From: an uncultured Poribacteria bacterium
GTDB lineage: Bacteria; Poribacteria; WGA-4E; WGA-3G
Reading direction: 5' to 3'
Length of the DNA stretch: 64,000 nucleotides
NCBI GenBank assembly: GCA_951828515.1
Contig: OX639992.1
Span: 4,504,217-4,568,216, forward strand
The notes beneath the pieces were generated by a model. That model was not told the DNA's origin. It was given only the letters and a program-made list of their open reading frames with translations, and ran no database searches. Of this stretch, positions 18,148 through 28,068 are shown in pieces (the first letter of the stretch is position 1; every line of letters starts with the position of its first letter). The translations under genes were made by a program, and so were the position numbers.

Positions 18148-18435
18148 TTGTCAAACCTCCTTTTATCTGGTAAAAGAGTTATGAATCAAGAATTCGTGAC
18201 GGCATACGGAATTATGGTGAATCATCAAAAACAGTAGGCTGACGATCAGCTAATCATTGCTTCTGAATAGTTGCGGGTTATCAATGAGAGATACCTTTTC
18301 TGATAACTGACAACTGATAACTATCATAACATACAGATTACAAATAGGATAAAAAATTCTTTCGGTAATTTGGGAAGGATATTCGGGAGTAGGGAATTAC
18401 GCTCTTTTGGAACTGGAGACATAACGGATTGATAT

Positions 18436-18600
18436 TATAGTAAAGCCCGAAAATATCTGCACACCCCCGGTAGGTGCGGTTTCATGAAGTTTAATAAAAT
18501 ATTTGGGTAATTCTATGTTCCCCCAGGCCCGGTAGGTGCGGTTTCCCAACCGCACCGAGTACTGGTGAAAATTACCCGATTAAATTCTTAATCTTCATTA
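18436..18600. repeat. Truncated MITE left end joined to GGTAGGTGCGG palindromes
   Basis: TATAGTAAAGCCCGAAAATA at 18436 matches the left terminus of the 115-bp MITE family, but the usual central hairpin and right terminus are absent. Instead it runs into two GGTAGGTGCGGTTT motifs; the second completes a hairpin with CCCAACCGCACC and is framed by GGGTAATT and AATTACCC. It looks like a composite of two repeat families. Confidence 0.65.
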
Positions 18601-18794
18601 GGGGTGCTATGTCTATAGAAAACGAATCAAGAAGACTCCATCATCTTGTAAATCCTTGAATCCTGTAAATCCTGATTCAGACGATGAACACCTACATGTC
18701 TCCATAAACAGGGCATCTTTTTCTAAAATTGGCCCCTATGGCTTCAAAACCCACCCCGCCGCTGACGATGTTTCTAACCTCGCCTCTTGAGTCT

Positions 18795-19040
18795 CGTAGG
18801 TTGGGTAGAACGGATGCCACCAAACCCGTAAATATCATAGAAAGCGAAGGTCGGTCCATACACGCCCCATTGATCAGAAACCGAGAGAAACCCAACGCTT
18901 TCGGCGTCAAGTGCCGGCACCTCTGCGGGTATGACGTTGGGTTTCGCTGGGGTATTGAGTGGGTATGCCGGCATGTCGTATTTCAGGCGTATTTGGCACC
19001 CCTACGTCTTCTTTTTGCGTTCCGCTCTACCCAACCTACG
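18795..19040. repeat. 246-bp element with 20-bp inverted ends
   Basis: CGTAGGTTGGGTAGAACGGA at 18795-18814 and its reverse complement with one mismatch at 19021-19040 bound the element. Inside, GAAACCCAACG and CGTTGGGTTTC form a second inverted pair. This nested structure suggests a palindromic non-autonomous element. No transposase is present. Related GTAGGTTGGGTTG words occur near 23660-23684. Confidence 0.6.
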
Positions 19041-19309
19041 GGACCCGAAACCGCTAAATTGACACCTATGGCGCGGTTGCGTGAAAGACCCTACCGAGTC
19101 TGGGGGAAACATAGCATTACCGACAACGTCTCTCGGACCTGTATCTATAACTGGATCCCTGTGCGTCAGATGGTTAATAAAATGCCAAAGAAAAATGTCA
19201 ATGCCTTTGATACCGCTAAAGACGTTCGCCTTTGTATGAAAAAAGTGAAGGGGCGCGGTGAGGGACCCCGCCCCTGAGAAATCGCTATTAGAAGATCGCT
19301 CCTACAGCG

Positions 19310-22300
19310 TTACTGCAAGATGACCATTTTGCGCAGGAGGGAGATATGATCCGCCTGCAGTTGATAGAAATAGATACCACTCGCCACGCGTTCACCCCTA
19401 TTATTTCTGCCGTCCCAATACGCCGCACGGCTACGACTCGTGTAGTAACCCGCACGTTGATGACCGAGATCCAAGCGACGGACAACGGTGCCACGCATAT
19501 CATAGATCGTAATCTTGACATCGCTCGTATTTGATAACTGATAGGGGATCCACGTCTCTGGGTTGAACGGGTTTGGATAGTTCGCCGAGAGTGTGGTTTC
19601 GTTGGGCAATACCACCTCTGCGGCTATCCCGGGTGCCGCAGGGCCGGGTCCCTCTATGACCGTCAGAGGCAAATCAGACGATTTAACGAGCGCATACCCC
19701 GAATGTTTCGTATCATCCTTGCTGTTGGGCAGACCGGGTAATGTCCCAATATCGACCCAGACGGCATCCACTGTCCCAGGTGTCCGGGATACCGTAACCG
19801 ATTCGCTCTCTACCGTGCCTGTGGAAATCGTGATACGCGGGGTGCCTCCATCGTCAATACTACCATTGGTAACAGTCAAAGGTAGAACAATATCAAACGG
19901 CGCACCGGTGCGTGCGGTTGCCTTGAACTGACCTTCCTCAATCCGTTTTAGGGATACCTTCACCGGTAGCAGGCCAAAAGGACTGAGGTTCAGGTGGAGC
20001 TCCACCAGTGCGGTGAGCCCCTCAAAAATACCCGCCGGCAAAGAACTCAAATCGTTATAGGATAGGTTGAGCTCCCCCAGTGCGGTGTTTTTATCAAAAA
20101 CACCCGACGGCAAACTGCTCAAGTCATTATAGGATAGGTTGAGCTCCACCAGTGCGGTGAGGTTATCAAAAATACTCGCCGGCAAAGAAATCAAATCGTT
20201 AAAATCCAAGCGGAGCCCCTTCAAGGCGGTGAGGTTATCAAAAATATCCGCCGGCAAAGAACTCAAATCGTTATGGTATAGGCGGAGCTTCGTCAGAGCG
20301 GTGAGGTTATCAAAAACACCCGACGGCAAAGAACTCAAATCGTTGCCCCACAAGCCGAGCAGCCCCAAGGCGGTGAGGTTATCAAAAACACGCGCCGGCA
20401 AAGAACCCAAATCGTTGCCCCCCAGGTAAAGCTCCACCAGTGCGGTGAGGTTATCAAAAACACGCGCCGGCAAAGAACTCAAATCGTTGTCTCTCAGGTC
20501 GAGCTTCGTCAGAGCGGTGAGGTTATCAAAAACACCCGCCGGCAAAGAACCTAAATCGTTGTCTTTCAGGTCGAGCATCGTCAAGGCGGTGAGGTTATCA
20601 AAAACACGCGCCGGCAAAGAACCCAAATCGTTGCTCCCCAGGTAAAGCTTCGTCAGAGCGGTGAGGTTATCAAAAATACCCGCCGGCAAAGAACTCAAAT
20701 CGTTGCTCCCCAGGTAAAGGAGCGTCAGGGCGGTGAGGTTATCAAAAACACGCGCCGGCAAAGAACTCAAATCGTTGCGAGACAGGATGAGCCACTCCAA
20801 GGCGGTGAGACCGTTGAAATCGCCCTCTTTTAGGGCGGTGATGTTCTCATTTTCAAGGTCAAGCCCCTTAATTGTCGCGAGGTCTGCCGCGGTTACATCG
20901 GCGCAATCGCTTACGTGTGGTAAGGCAGCAACGATCGCATTGCTGACCTGAGGCGTGCGATCACAGACCGATACGAACACAGAGTCGTCAGCTACATCCA
21001 GAGTGATGCTCACCTGTGCTGTGCTGAGAACGTTTGTGTTCCCCGCAGTATCGGTTACCGCACCTGCGGCAATACTCAGCACCACCGTCCCACTCGCCGT
21101 CGGTGTGATTGTGGTGGTAAAGATGGTGTCGTCTGTCGTTGCCCATGCCGTGATGCTCGCTGTTGCTGTGCCGGAAAGCGTCAGGTCTGCTTGCTCAAAA
21201 CCGGACACCACCTCTGTGAAGGTGATCGTCGCTTCAAACTCGCCACTCTGAGCATCTGTTGGCACAGAAATACTGACACCCGGTGGCGTCATATCTATGC
21301 TGACTGTTTGGGGGGTCGCAGCGGTATTGTTGTTACTCGCCGCATCCGTGGTAACGCCATCGGCAATACCCAAGATCACTGTGCCACTCGTCGTAGGTGT
21401 GAGCGTGGCGGTGTAAGTCGTGTCGTCTGTCGAAGACCATGCTGTGATGCTCGCCGTTGCCGTCCCTGAAAGCGTGAGGTCTGCTTGCTCAAAGCCAGAG
21501 ACCACCTCTGTAAACGTTATCGTCGCTTCAAACGCACCACTCTGAGCATCTGTTGGCACAGATATACTGACATCCGGTGGCGTCATATCTATGCTGACTG
21601 TTTGGGGGGTCGCAGCGGTATTGTTGTTACTCGCCGCATCCGTGGCAACGCCATCGGCAATACCCAAGATCACTGTGCCACTCGTCGTAGGTGTGAGCGT
21701 GGCGGTGTAAGTCGTGTCGTCTGTCGAAGACCATGCTGTGATACTCGCCGTTGCCGTCCCTGAAAGCGTGAGGTCTGCTTGCTCAAAGCCAGAGACCACC
21801 TCTGTAAACGTTATCGTCGCTTCAAACGCACCACTCTGAGCATCTGTTGGCACAGATATACTGACATCCGGTGGCGTCATATCTATGCTGACTGTTTGGG
21901 GGGTCGCAGCGGTATTATCGTTACTCGCCGCATCGGTGGCGACATCTGCCGGAATGCTCACCACCACCGTCCCACTCGTCGTGGGTGTGAGTGTGGCGGT
22001 AAAGACCGTGTCGTCTGTCGTTGTCCATCCCGTGATACTCGCTGTCCCGGAGACCGACAGGTCTGATTGCTCAAAGTCGGAGACTACTTCCGTAAACGTT
22101 ATCGTTACATCAAACGCACCGTTCTGAGCACCCTCTGGCACAGAAAGGCTAACGTCTGGTGGTGTCATATCTACGGTGACCGTCTGTGTCTCGGCAGCCG
22201 TATTGTTATTGTTTGCCGCATCCGTGGCAACGTCTGCCATAACGCTCAGCACCACATCGCCTTCCGTCGTCGGCGTAACTGTGGCGGTATAGACCCTGTC

Positions 22301-23620
22301 GTCTGTAGAGGACCACGCCGTGACAGTCGCAGCCGCTGTCCCGGAAAGCGTCAGGTCTGCTTGCAAAAAGTTGGAAACTACCTGCGTGAACGTGATGGTT
22401 ACATCAAACGCACTGTTCTGAGCATCGGCTGGCACAGAGATACTGACATCCGGTGAAGTCATATCTACAGTGAGCATCTGTGTCTCCGAAGTCGTATTGT
22501 TATTGTTTGCGGCATCGGTGGCAACACCCGCGGCGACACTCAGCATCATCTCGCCATCTCTCGTTGGCGTAATCGTCGCAGTAAAGACGGTGTCGTCTGT
22601 TGTTGCCCACGCCGTGACAGTCGCAGTGGCTGACCCGGAGATCGACAACTCCGATTGCTCAAAGCCGGAGACGGCCTCACTGAACGTTATCGTTACATCA
22701 AACGCGCCATTCTGAGCAACCGAGGGAACCGCAATCGACACACCCGGAGGGGCTGTATCCACAGGACGCGGTATCTCAATATCGACATCTATCAGGCTCC
22801 CTTGCGTCAATTGATAAAGCAATGACGCATCCGATACAGGATTCCCCAACAGACGCAACGATATCAAATCCTCCAGACCCACAAGTGGACTGACATCACT
22901 TATCTGATTCTCGGCAAGAAATAACCAACCCAACTTCGGCAACTTTGACAACGCAGTGATGCTACTGATCTCGTTGCCCGTCAGATATAACTGCGTCAGG
23001 TCGGTTAGATTCTCAAGCACACTGAGATCGCTGATACCTGTGCGGCTCAGACTCAACACGCTCAGACCCGTCAAACTCGAGAGATCGCTGAAGTCTGTCA
23101 ACTTATTATCATCAAGATACAGGGACGTCAGAGATGTCACGTCTTCAAGACCCGCTATGTCAGTGATCACATTTTTACCGACATCTAAGAAGGTCAGATT
23201 TTCAAGCCCTGATAAAGAACCGAGATCCGTCAACGCATTCGAGTAGAGGTTGAGGTGATTAAGATCCAGTAAGTTTTTCAAGGGTGTAAGATTGCTAATC
23301 TCGTTTTTAGAGAGGTTCAGCGTCGTCAGGTGCGTCGCATGCTCCAAACCGCTGAGATCCGTTATGCCAGCTTCCTTAGCGCGCAAACTCTTGAGATTTA
23401 GCATATCCGATGACGTAATCTCCGCATCCGTATCCAAGCCAAGCACGCTGCGGATTGCCGCAGCTAAGTTGCTGTCGCTAATCGCTACGGCATCGGATTC
23501 ATCGGCTTCGGGGATTTCAGCAACCTCTACTTGACCTTCATCGTTTTCTTGAGCACTCGTGATATAAGGGATACAAATGAGTGTCAATAAAATCGCAAAA
23601 AGTATCGAAAAGCGTTTCAT
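19310..23620 (-). CDS. Large secreted LRR - Ig-like - LRR protein with C-terminal FlgD/T9SS-like domain
   Basis: A 1436-residue exported protein; the start at 23620 has AAGGAG eight bases upstream and begins a signal peptide (MKRFSILFAILLTLI...SAQ). Next come about eight 22-residue internalin/SDS22-type leucine-rich repeats (LTTLNLSKNEISNLTPL style). Six Ig-like domains of about 96-98 residues follow (PPDVSISVP...VSIDMT). Then come about eleven 24-residue typical LRRs (LTALTKLYLGSNDLGSLPARVF style). The tail, NYPNPFNPETWIPYQL ... YDMRGTVVRRL ... GIYFYQL, matches FlgD-Ig or type IX-sorting-like C-terminal domains. Likely located at the cell surface or released, in adhesion or protein binding. 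No catalytic domain is visible. DNA repeats within it are described separately. The architecture is unusual in using two LRR classes in one chain. Confidence 0.92.
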   Translation of the reverse strand: MKRFSILFAILLTLICIPYITSAQENDEGQVEVAEIPEADESDAVAISDSNLAAAIRSVLGLDTDAEITSSDMLNLKSLRAKEAGITDLSGLEHATHLTTLNLSKNEISNLTPLKNLLDLNHLNLYSNALTDLGSLSGLENLTFLDVGKNVITDIAGLEDVTSLTSLYLDDNKLTDFSDLSSLTGLSVLSLSRTGISDLSVLENLTDLTQLYLTGNEISSITALSKLPKLGWLFLAENQISDVSPLVGLEDLISLRLLGNPVSDASLLYQLTQGSLIDVDIEIPRPVDTAPPGVSIAVPSVAQNGAFDVTITFSEAVSGFEQSELSISGSATATVTAWATTDDTVFTATITPTRDGEMMLSVAAGVATDAANNNNTTSETQMLTVDMTSPDVSISVPADAQNSAFDVTITFTQVVSNFLQADLTLSGTAAATVTAWSSTDDRVYTATVTPTTEGDVVLSVMADVATDAANNNNTAAETQTVTVDMTPPDVSLSVPEGAQNGAFDVTITFTEVVSDFEQSDLSVSGTASITGWTTTDDTVFTATLTPTTSGTVVVSIPADVATDAASNDNTAATPQTVSIDMTPPDVSISVPTDAQSGAFEATITFTEVVSGFEQADLTLSGTATASITAWSSTDDTTYTATLTPTTSGTVILGIADGVATDAASNNNTAATPQTVSIDMTPPDVSISVPTDAQSGAFEATITFTEVVSGFEQADLTLSGTATASITAWSSTDDTTYTATLTPTTSGTVILGIADGVTTDAASNNNTAATPQTVSIDMTPPGVSISVPTDAQSGEFEATITFTEVVSGFEQADLTLSGTATASITAWATTDDTIFTTTITPTASGTVVLSIAAGAVTDTAGNTNVLSTAQVSITLDVADDSVFVSVCDRTPQVSNAIVAALPHVSDCADVTAADLATIKGLDLENENITALKEGDFNGLTALEWLILSRNDLSSLPARVFDNLTALTLLYLGSNDLSSLPAGIFDNLTALTKLYLGSNDLGSLPARVFDNLTALTMLDLKDNDLGSLPAGVFDNLTALTKLDLRDNDLSSLPARVFDNLTALVELYLGGNDLGSLPARVFDNLTALGLLGLWGNDLSSLPSGVFDNLTALTKLRLYHNDLSSLPADIFDNLTALKGLRLDFNDLISLPASIFDNLTALVELNLSYNDLSSLPSGVFDKNTALGELNLSYNDLSSLPAGIFEGLTALVELHLNLSPFGLLPVKVSLKRIEEGQFKATARTGAPFDIVLPLTVTNGSIDDGGTPRITISTGTVESESVTVSRTPGTVDAVWVDIGTLPGLPNSKDDTKHSGYALVKSSDLPLTVIEGPGPAAPGIAAEVVLPNETTLSANYPNPFNPETWIPYQLSNTSDVKITIYDMRGTVVRRLDLGHQRAGYYTSRSRAAYWDGRNNRGERVASGIYFYQLQADHISLLRKMVILQ
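20005..20815. repeat. 72-bp tandem repeats encoding 24-residue LRRs
   Basis: Within the LRR gene the phrase GGCGGTGAGGTTATCAAAAA recurs every 72 bp about ten times with only small changes, each unit encoding one LRR. The variable part of each unit corresponds to the solvent-facing LxLxxN strand. This is the pattern expected for a repeat array that expands and contracts by recombination. Confidence 0.85.
21280..21870. repeat. Two near-identical 294-bp units (Ig-like domains 4 and 5)
   Basis: Two adjacent 294-bp units encode Ig-like domains that differ at about one residue (GVATDA versus GVTTDA). Flanking Ig units are clearly related but diverged. This indicates recent tandem duplication or ongoing gene conversion inside the surface-protein gene, and is also a place where an assembly could miscount copies. 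Confidence 0.85.
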
Positions 23621-24105
23621 AGTTTCAGCTCCTTCCATTTTAGGATAGTGTTAGGTGTCGCTTGTGGCGCAACCCAACCTACATTATAAGATGTCGGTTT
23701 GTGAACAGGGATACCCAAATGTGTCTCTCACACAAATCTTCTTGTGAAATATAGCAGACGTGCCAAAGTCTCTGTCTCTGCGAAAATATTTCTATCCTGT
23801 TAAGTCTATTTTTGTGATTATTCTAAAATATATTTTTATAGACCTAATAAGATTCAATTATACTTTAATCCGACATAGAAGTCAAATCAAATTTGTATAA
23901 CTTGCCCGAAAAAAGCATAATTCCATGAATTTCAGGGATTTTTTTCAAAAACAGAGGGGTAATTTGGAAACAACGTCCACTGCGACGGGAAAAAGTTTGA
24001 AAAAGCGTTATGCTGTTGGCTATAGAGGCTGGACACCGGTCAGGGACTGACTATTGACGGCGTTTATCGCGTCTATCAGGAGAGAACCTACCGGATTTTG
24101 TAGGG
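23621..24105. other. AT-rich gap upstream of the LRR gene
   Basis: No gene is supported. Close to the LRR gene there is TTATAAT on the minus strand (23683-23688 region) that could be a -10 box, but no matching -35 box is seen. A GTTGGGTTGCGCCACAAGC-like repeat lies at about 23655-23684. The segment 23760-23960 is markedly AT-rich. Confidence 0.4.
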
Positions 24106-24243
24106 TTGGAGGGATATGAAATCTATATCCTATCAGTAGAAAAAGAAGGCGGGGACGATTTCTAAAATCGTATTATACAGGACTTACACAACATTGGCTT
24201 CCCTGCCAAGATTGAGGGGATATTCCCGAAGAAAGCGCAATAA
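24106..24243 (+). pseudogene. Degraded coding fragment, family unknown
   Basis: Reading the plus strand gives LEGYEIYILSVEKEGGDDF, a TAA stop, then NRIIQDLHNIGFPAKIEGIF and a stop at 24241-24243. The composition and amphipathic pattern look protein-like on both sides of the internal stop, which could have come from CAA. Immediately upstream another frame gives KRYAVGYRGWTPV. I read this as the remains of a broken gene, but cannot name the family, and chance is possible. Confidence 0.3.
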
Positions 24244-24270
24244 TGCACGTCGCATTTGGGCGAGTACGCC
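24244..24270. repeat. 27-bp repeat, shared with 39343-39369 in inverse orientation
   Basis: The 27 bp beginning TGCACGTCGCATTTGG and ending GAGTACGCC recur exactly, as the reverse complement, at 39343-39369. The two copies are in opposite orientation and bracket the defence-like island from 24.3 to 39.2 kb. Confidence 0.7.
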
Positions 24271-24319
24271 TCGGAAAGCACTAAACCCTCCGGGTTCACA
24301 TGTTTTTGGGCTTCACTAT

Positions 24320-24691
24320 TTATGGAAGTCCGTGTTTATGGAAGCCATTAGCGACGGCTAATACGACCAAAGCAACCATCGCCAGTCCGAAAAGCCCAAT
24401 GGCAACGTAAAGATCGGCATTCCCTTGGAAGGCGAAACTTTTTTCCAAACGCTCGTTTCCCGATTGCCGAATCCTTCTCGTGAGTACCTGCTTATCGTGT
24501 GCCGTAAACTGCTGCGCGCCCGGAGATGCCAGGGCTGACCGTTGGTCGAGAAACTTTTGTATCCGCCATGCTTGCCACCTTCGCAATAAGAACCGACACA
24601 AGATGATAGTACCAGTGGTTGCGAACAAAACCGTTGCTCCCAGACACCAATCTGTTAGGGGTAAATGCCAAGGCAGATGCTTACCTTCCAT
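24320..24691 (-). CDS. Small two-helix membrane protein, unknown function
   Basis: A 123-residue protein with hydrophobic helices at about residues 14-34 (LGATVLFATTGTIILCRFLL) and 94-114 (VAIGLFGLAMVALVVLAVA). Between them lies a charged region of about 55 residues rich in Arg, Gln and Lys. AGGAGG with an A-rich spacer lies upstream of the ATG, which supports translation. It does not match a family I recognise. It lies just downstream of the R-M gene on the same strand, separated by a hairpin element, so it may be transcribed separately. Confidence 0.65.
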   Translation of the reverse strand: MEGKHLPWHLPLTDWCLGATVLFATTGTIILCRFLLRRWQAWRIQKFLDQRSALASPGAQQFTAHDKQVLTRRIRQSGNERLEKSFAFQGNADLYVAIGLFGLAMVALVVLAVANGFHKHGLP

Positions 24692-24849
24692 CGTTTTTTC
24701 CTCCTAATAAGTGGGTCATTTTCAAATACGAAACGCCACTCCAATTTCGGAGTTCTCGCTGAAGTAGAGTTCGGTTATTGTCTTCTTCGGTTACGAAATT
24801 ATAGCGAGTTTTGATGCGTAAAGCAATGAAAGTAGACTGATTGATGGTG

Positions 24850-24918
24850 AATCCCAAAAATAATCGGACGAAAACACACTGGGTGTGGTTGGGAAACCGC
24901 ACCTTCCGTTTTGGGATT
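24850..24918. repeat. Palindromic element at the end of the R-M gene, possible terminator
   Basis: AATCCCAAAA at 24850-24859 pairs with TTTTGGGATT at 24909-24918, and an inner GGTGTGGTTGGGAAACCGCACC forms a second hairpin related to the GGTAGGTGCGG repeat family. The right arm overlaps the stop codon of the R-M gene. It may end that transcript, but there is no long T-run. Confidence 0.5.
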
Positions 24919-27900
24919 ACAACGTGGGCAACCCCTCAACAATGTCTACCGTCTCTAAACTGACGGTGATGACCTGACCGATTAACTTGACGATGTATTG
25001 CGGATCGTCGGCACGGTTCGGGTCGTTGACGATGCCACTCCGTTTGTCCGTTTTCACACGATACTGATCTACGACCCACGCCAATGCGGAACGGGTGCCG
25101 AGTCGGTAATCATGCACCCTCGGTGGAATCCCCGATAGCGTCAAGAATTCGTTATAGATAAGCGAGGTTTTATCTTTGGAGAATTTCATCTTCTCCACGC
25201 GCCAATCGAGGTGTGCATCCGGGTTCTGGATGAACTTCAATGCGTATTCGGGTTGGGATTCGTAGTTGACGTGGATCTCTGCGAGTCGCGCGCCTGCCTC
25301 CGCAAACCCCCAGAAGTCTTTCGCAAACGGGATATGCGGCAAATCGCGTTTGAGGTTCGCCTCGTATTTCTCGCGATAGTCGGGATGATGGAGGAGTCCG
25401 TAGTTGTAGTGGAAGATGTCCCACTTGGTGATAGTGTCGTCACCGTAGTAGGTTCGAAAATTCTCCAATGCCCAATCGGTGATGTTTTCGCGGCGGTTCG
25501 TGCCGTCCTCGTCGTAGATGTAAAAGGGGAAGGATTGAGAATCACCTGTAAGGTGGAGATCTGGAATCACATCCACCATTAACGATTGAAAAGATTTGCT
25601 ATTTCCAACACTGCTGACACAAATCACCCGATTTTCTTTCTCTACCTCCGATATAGGGAAAATAGTAGGAAAGTAAGCAATTTCATTATTCATAATGGAA
25701 TCGAAAAACAGGTGCGATTTTGCAAAAGGACGATAGAGTGAATTCCTCACTTTATGTTCAGCATACTCGGCAATTTTGTTTCGCTTCAATTCGCGTTTTA
25801 AGTTACGACTCCACTTAATCGCCATATCATCAGAAATCACAAAATCATCAAGGTCAGCATCTCGATCTGCTCTTTGTTCCCATCGAGCAACTTCCGCATT
25901 GTAAGTTTGAATCATTTGGCTTATATTCTGAATAAGCACACTTCGGTTGAAGTTGTAAACCCATGCATCACGGTTCGTGTTAACACCAATACCATAAGTT
26001 TTGAAAATTACATCCGCTGCCGTTCCCTTTCCTGCCCTTGCTTGTTTAGTCCCCATTGGAATAAAGGTATCAAACTCAGCGTGGAGACCTTCGGTAAGCC
26101 ATGCATAACGATTGTCAGGTATTATCTGCTGCCAATCAATATTTTCGTAGTGTTTCTTTGAATTGAGATAGTGATACTTCTCTTCCTGCCGCCAAAATTC
26201 ATCAACATGAGCGTAAAAAATTTCGGCAACTTTTGGAACTGATGCCGATAGGGCTTTCTTGATAAAAAAATTGATGCTCACCCCAACCTGTATTCCGAAT
26301 ACATTGTGTATTGTCCCCGAGAGTTTTGGATTCTGACGGACATTCCCACCCAGATCCAGAATGTAAATCGCGTCAAAGTCCTCTGCAATACGTTTTCGCA
26401 TTCCATCAAAGGCGATACCATCAAGAAAACCGTTATTTGTCACAAAAGCGACAACGCCTTCCTCGCCAATCCTGTCCGATGCCCATCGTATCGCTTTGAC
26501 ATACGGATCATAGAGTTTATTTCTGTTTGTTGCTTTGGAATCTTTCGCATAAGTATCCTTAATCGACTTATCCATTGTCTCATACTCACGGTTTCTGTTG
26601 TTGTCGTTCGCGTTGACCTGTCCCATATTGTAGGGTGGGTTGCCGATAACCACAAACATCTCCGATTCTTTCTGCTTCTCAACGCGTGCGGTGTTGTCGG
26701 GCGTGAACAGTTGCAGCTGCTCTCTCTCCTCTGCCAATTCAAACGTATCCACGAGGCATAAACCTTCGTAGGGGACATACCGGTTCGTCGCCGTGTAAAA
26801 CTCGTGTTCTATGTTGAGATTAGCGATGTAGTAGGGCAGGAGCATCACCTCGTTGCACTGGAGTTCCGGTGGATCGGCGGTGTATTTGCGTTCCAACGCG
26901 ATAGGGTTGAGCTCCTGCATGATGCGGACGATGAAGTTGCCAGTGCCGACGAACGGGTCGATGATATTGATACCGGTATCGGAAAGGGAACGGTTGAACT
27001 CGGTCCTGAGAATATGCTCGACGCTTTTCACCATGAAATCGACAATCGGCTGCGGTGTGTAGACGATCCCGTGCGTGTCCGCGACTTTGACGGAGAAGCC
27101 TTGAAAAAACTGCTCATAGACGGTGTTGAGGAATCCCTGTTTTTGCGAGAAATCAGTAATCGTGCTGGCAGTCTGCTCGATTGCGGTGTAGAACGGTTCC
27201 AAGAGACGCAAAAATTTCGAGCGATTCAGCGTCCGTTCGGTCAGCACATCAATGACGGTTTCGATTTCACGGGCGATAATATTGCGTCGCGTAAAGTCGG
27301 GGTTATCGAAGACGGTGCGGAAGATACGCTCGGTCAACAGGTGCTGGATGAGCATCTCCTCCACCGCAGCGACAGAGAGATTCGGATTAATCGAGGCTTG
27401 GCACTGTTTGTGGAAACGGGTAAAGGCATCTTGAAAGTGCGGGTTGTTCTGGCGTTCCGTTTCGATGAGTATCGCCAACTCTTCGCCGAGTTGTGGCACC
27501 GTGTCTCGGAATTCGGCGACGGCGGTATGCCATGCGGCGATGTTCTCTTCCTGATAGGAAAAAAACCCTGAAGCACGCGGACGAGGTTTTTCGGCTCAGT
27601 GATGTCCAAATCCAATTGCAGCTCCCCGTGCTGGTAAAGGAGCGCGTGCGTCGGGGATTGGATAACGATGTTTTTTGATGGGTAGCCTGCCGCAAACTTC
27701 TTAGACGCTTCGACGTGAAGATCGTCCTGTGTATCCTTTGCTTCCCAGTAGCCGTAGGGCAATTTGAAGGTATCAACAACTTCGCCATCGGGTCGGATGT
27801 GTCTATTTGAACCCCCCTTATCAGTGGGCAGCGCACGCGTCTTTTCGCAAAGGAGTGTCAGCTTAGATTGGTGGCAATAGTGTTGGAGTAGCCCTTGGAA

Positions 27901-28011
27901 TGCGGCACGGACGGTGCCTTCGTTCTGTTCGCCGAGCCGTTCGTATTCTTTCAGTTCGGCGTAGTAGGTTTTGATGGGTTTGTGTGTGGGTTTGATGTTG
28001 AGATTTGACAT
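24917..28011 (-). pseudogene. Single-chain type ISP/IIG-like restriction-modification enzyme, split by a -1 frameshift
   Basis: The N-terminal part (ATG at 28011) has a PD-(D/E)xK-like nuclease site: Asp75 in IRPDGEVVDTF and E90-x-K92 in YWEAKD, as in Mrr-like N-termini of LlaBIII/type ISP enzymes. After Phe151 the frame is lost at seven T (27559-27565). Re-reading one T restores GFFSYQEENIAAWHTAVAEF and an 860-codon frame. That frame has methyltransferase motif I (IIDPFVGTGNF), motif IV (VIGNPPYNMGQ, adenine-N6 type) and a C-terminal target-recognition region. One added base gives exactly 1031 residues and no other defect. I see no SF2 helicase domain, so it resembles helicase-lacking IIG/ISP relatives. 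It may be a sequencing error, a phase-off allele, a programmed frameshift, or a fresh pseudogene. Confidence 0.85.
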
Positions 28012-28068
28012 GGTTTCTAAGCATCTATCTCATAATTGACACGCCTCTATTCGACACCGTACCCCGCA

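Larger units (their letters stand above)
18148..19309. other. Gene-free stretch packed with repeats
   Basis: About 1.16 kb between the LamG gene and the LRR gene holds no convincing gene. It contains, in order, GATAACTGACAACTGATAACT repeats (about 18300), a truncated MITE left end at 18436, two GGTAGGTGCGGTTT palindromes (18471 and 18530), the AATCCTG repeat (18651-18690) and a 244-bp element with inverted ends (18795-19040). Reading frames of 72 and 182 residues here run through these repeats and are not credible genes. Confidence 0.6.

Noticed and set aside
18692-19277. 72- and 182-codon frames in the gap before the LRR gene
   Set aside because: They run through interspersed repeats on both strands, have no ribosome-binding site and no protein-like composition.
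20005-20815. Regularly spaced 72-bp repeats that look CRISPR-like by spacing
   Set aside because: They lie inside an open reading frame and translate into leucine-rich repeats; the variable parts are coding, not spacers.
19310-23620. Long plus-strand frames antisense to the LRR gene (for example 92-codon frames repeated every 294 bp)
   Set aside because: They are shadows produced by the repeated coding sequence on the other strand.
24917-27499. The 860-codon frame as an independent methyltransferase gene
   Set aside because: It starts inside the alpha-helical linker region, lacks a ribosome-binding site, and is continuous with the N-terminal nuclease frame after adding one base.
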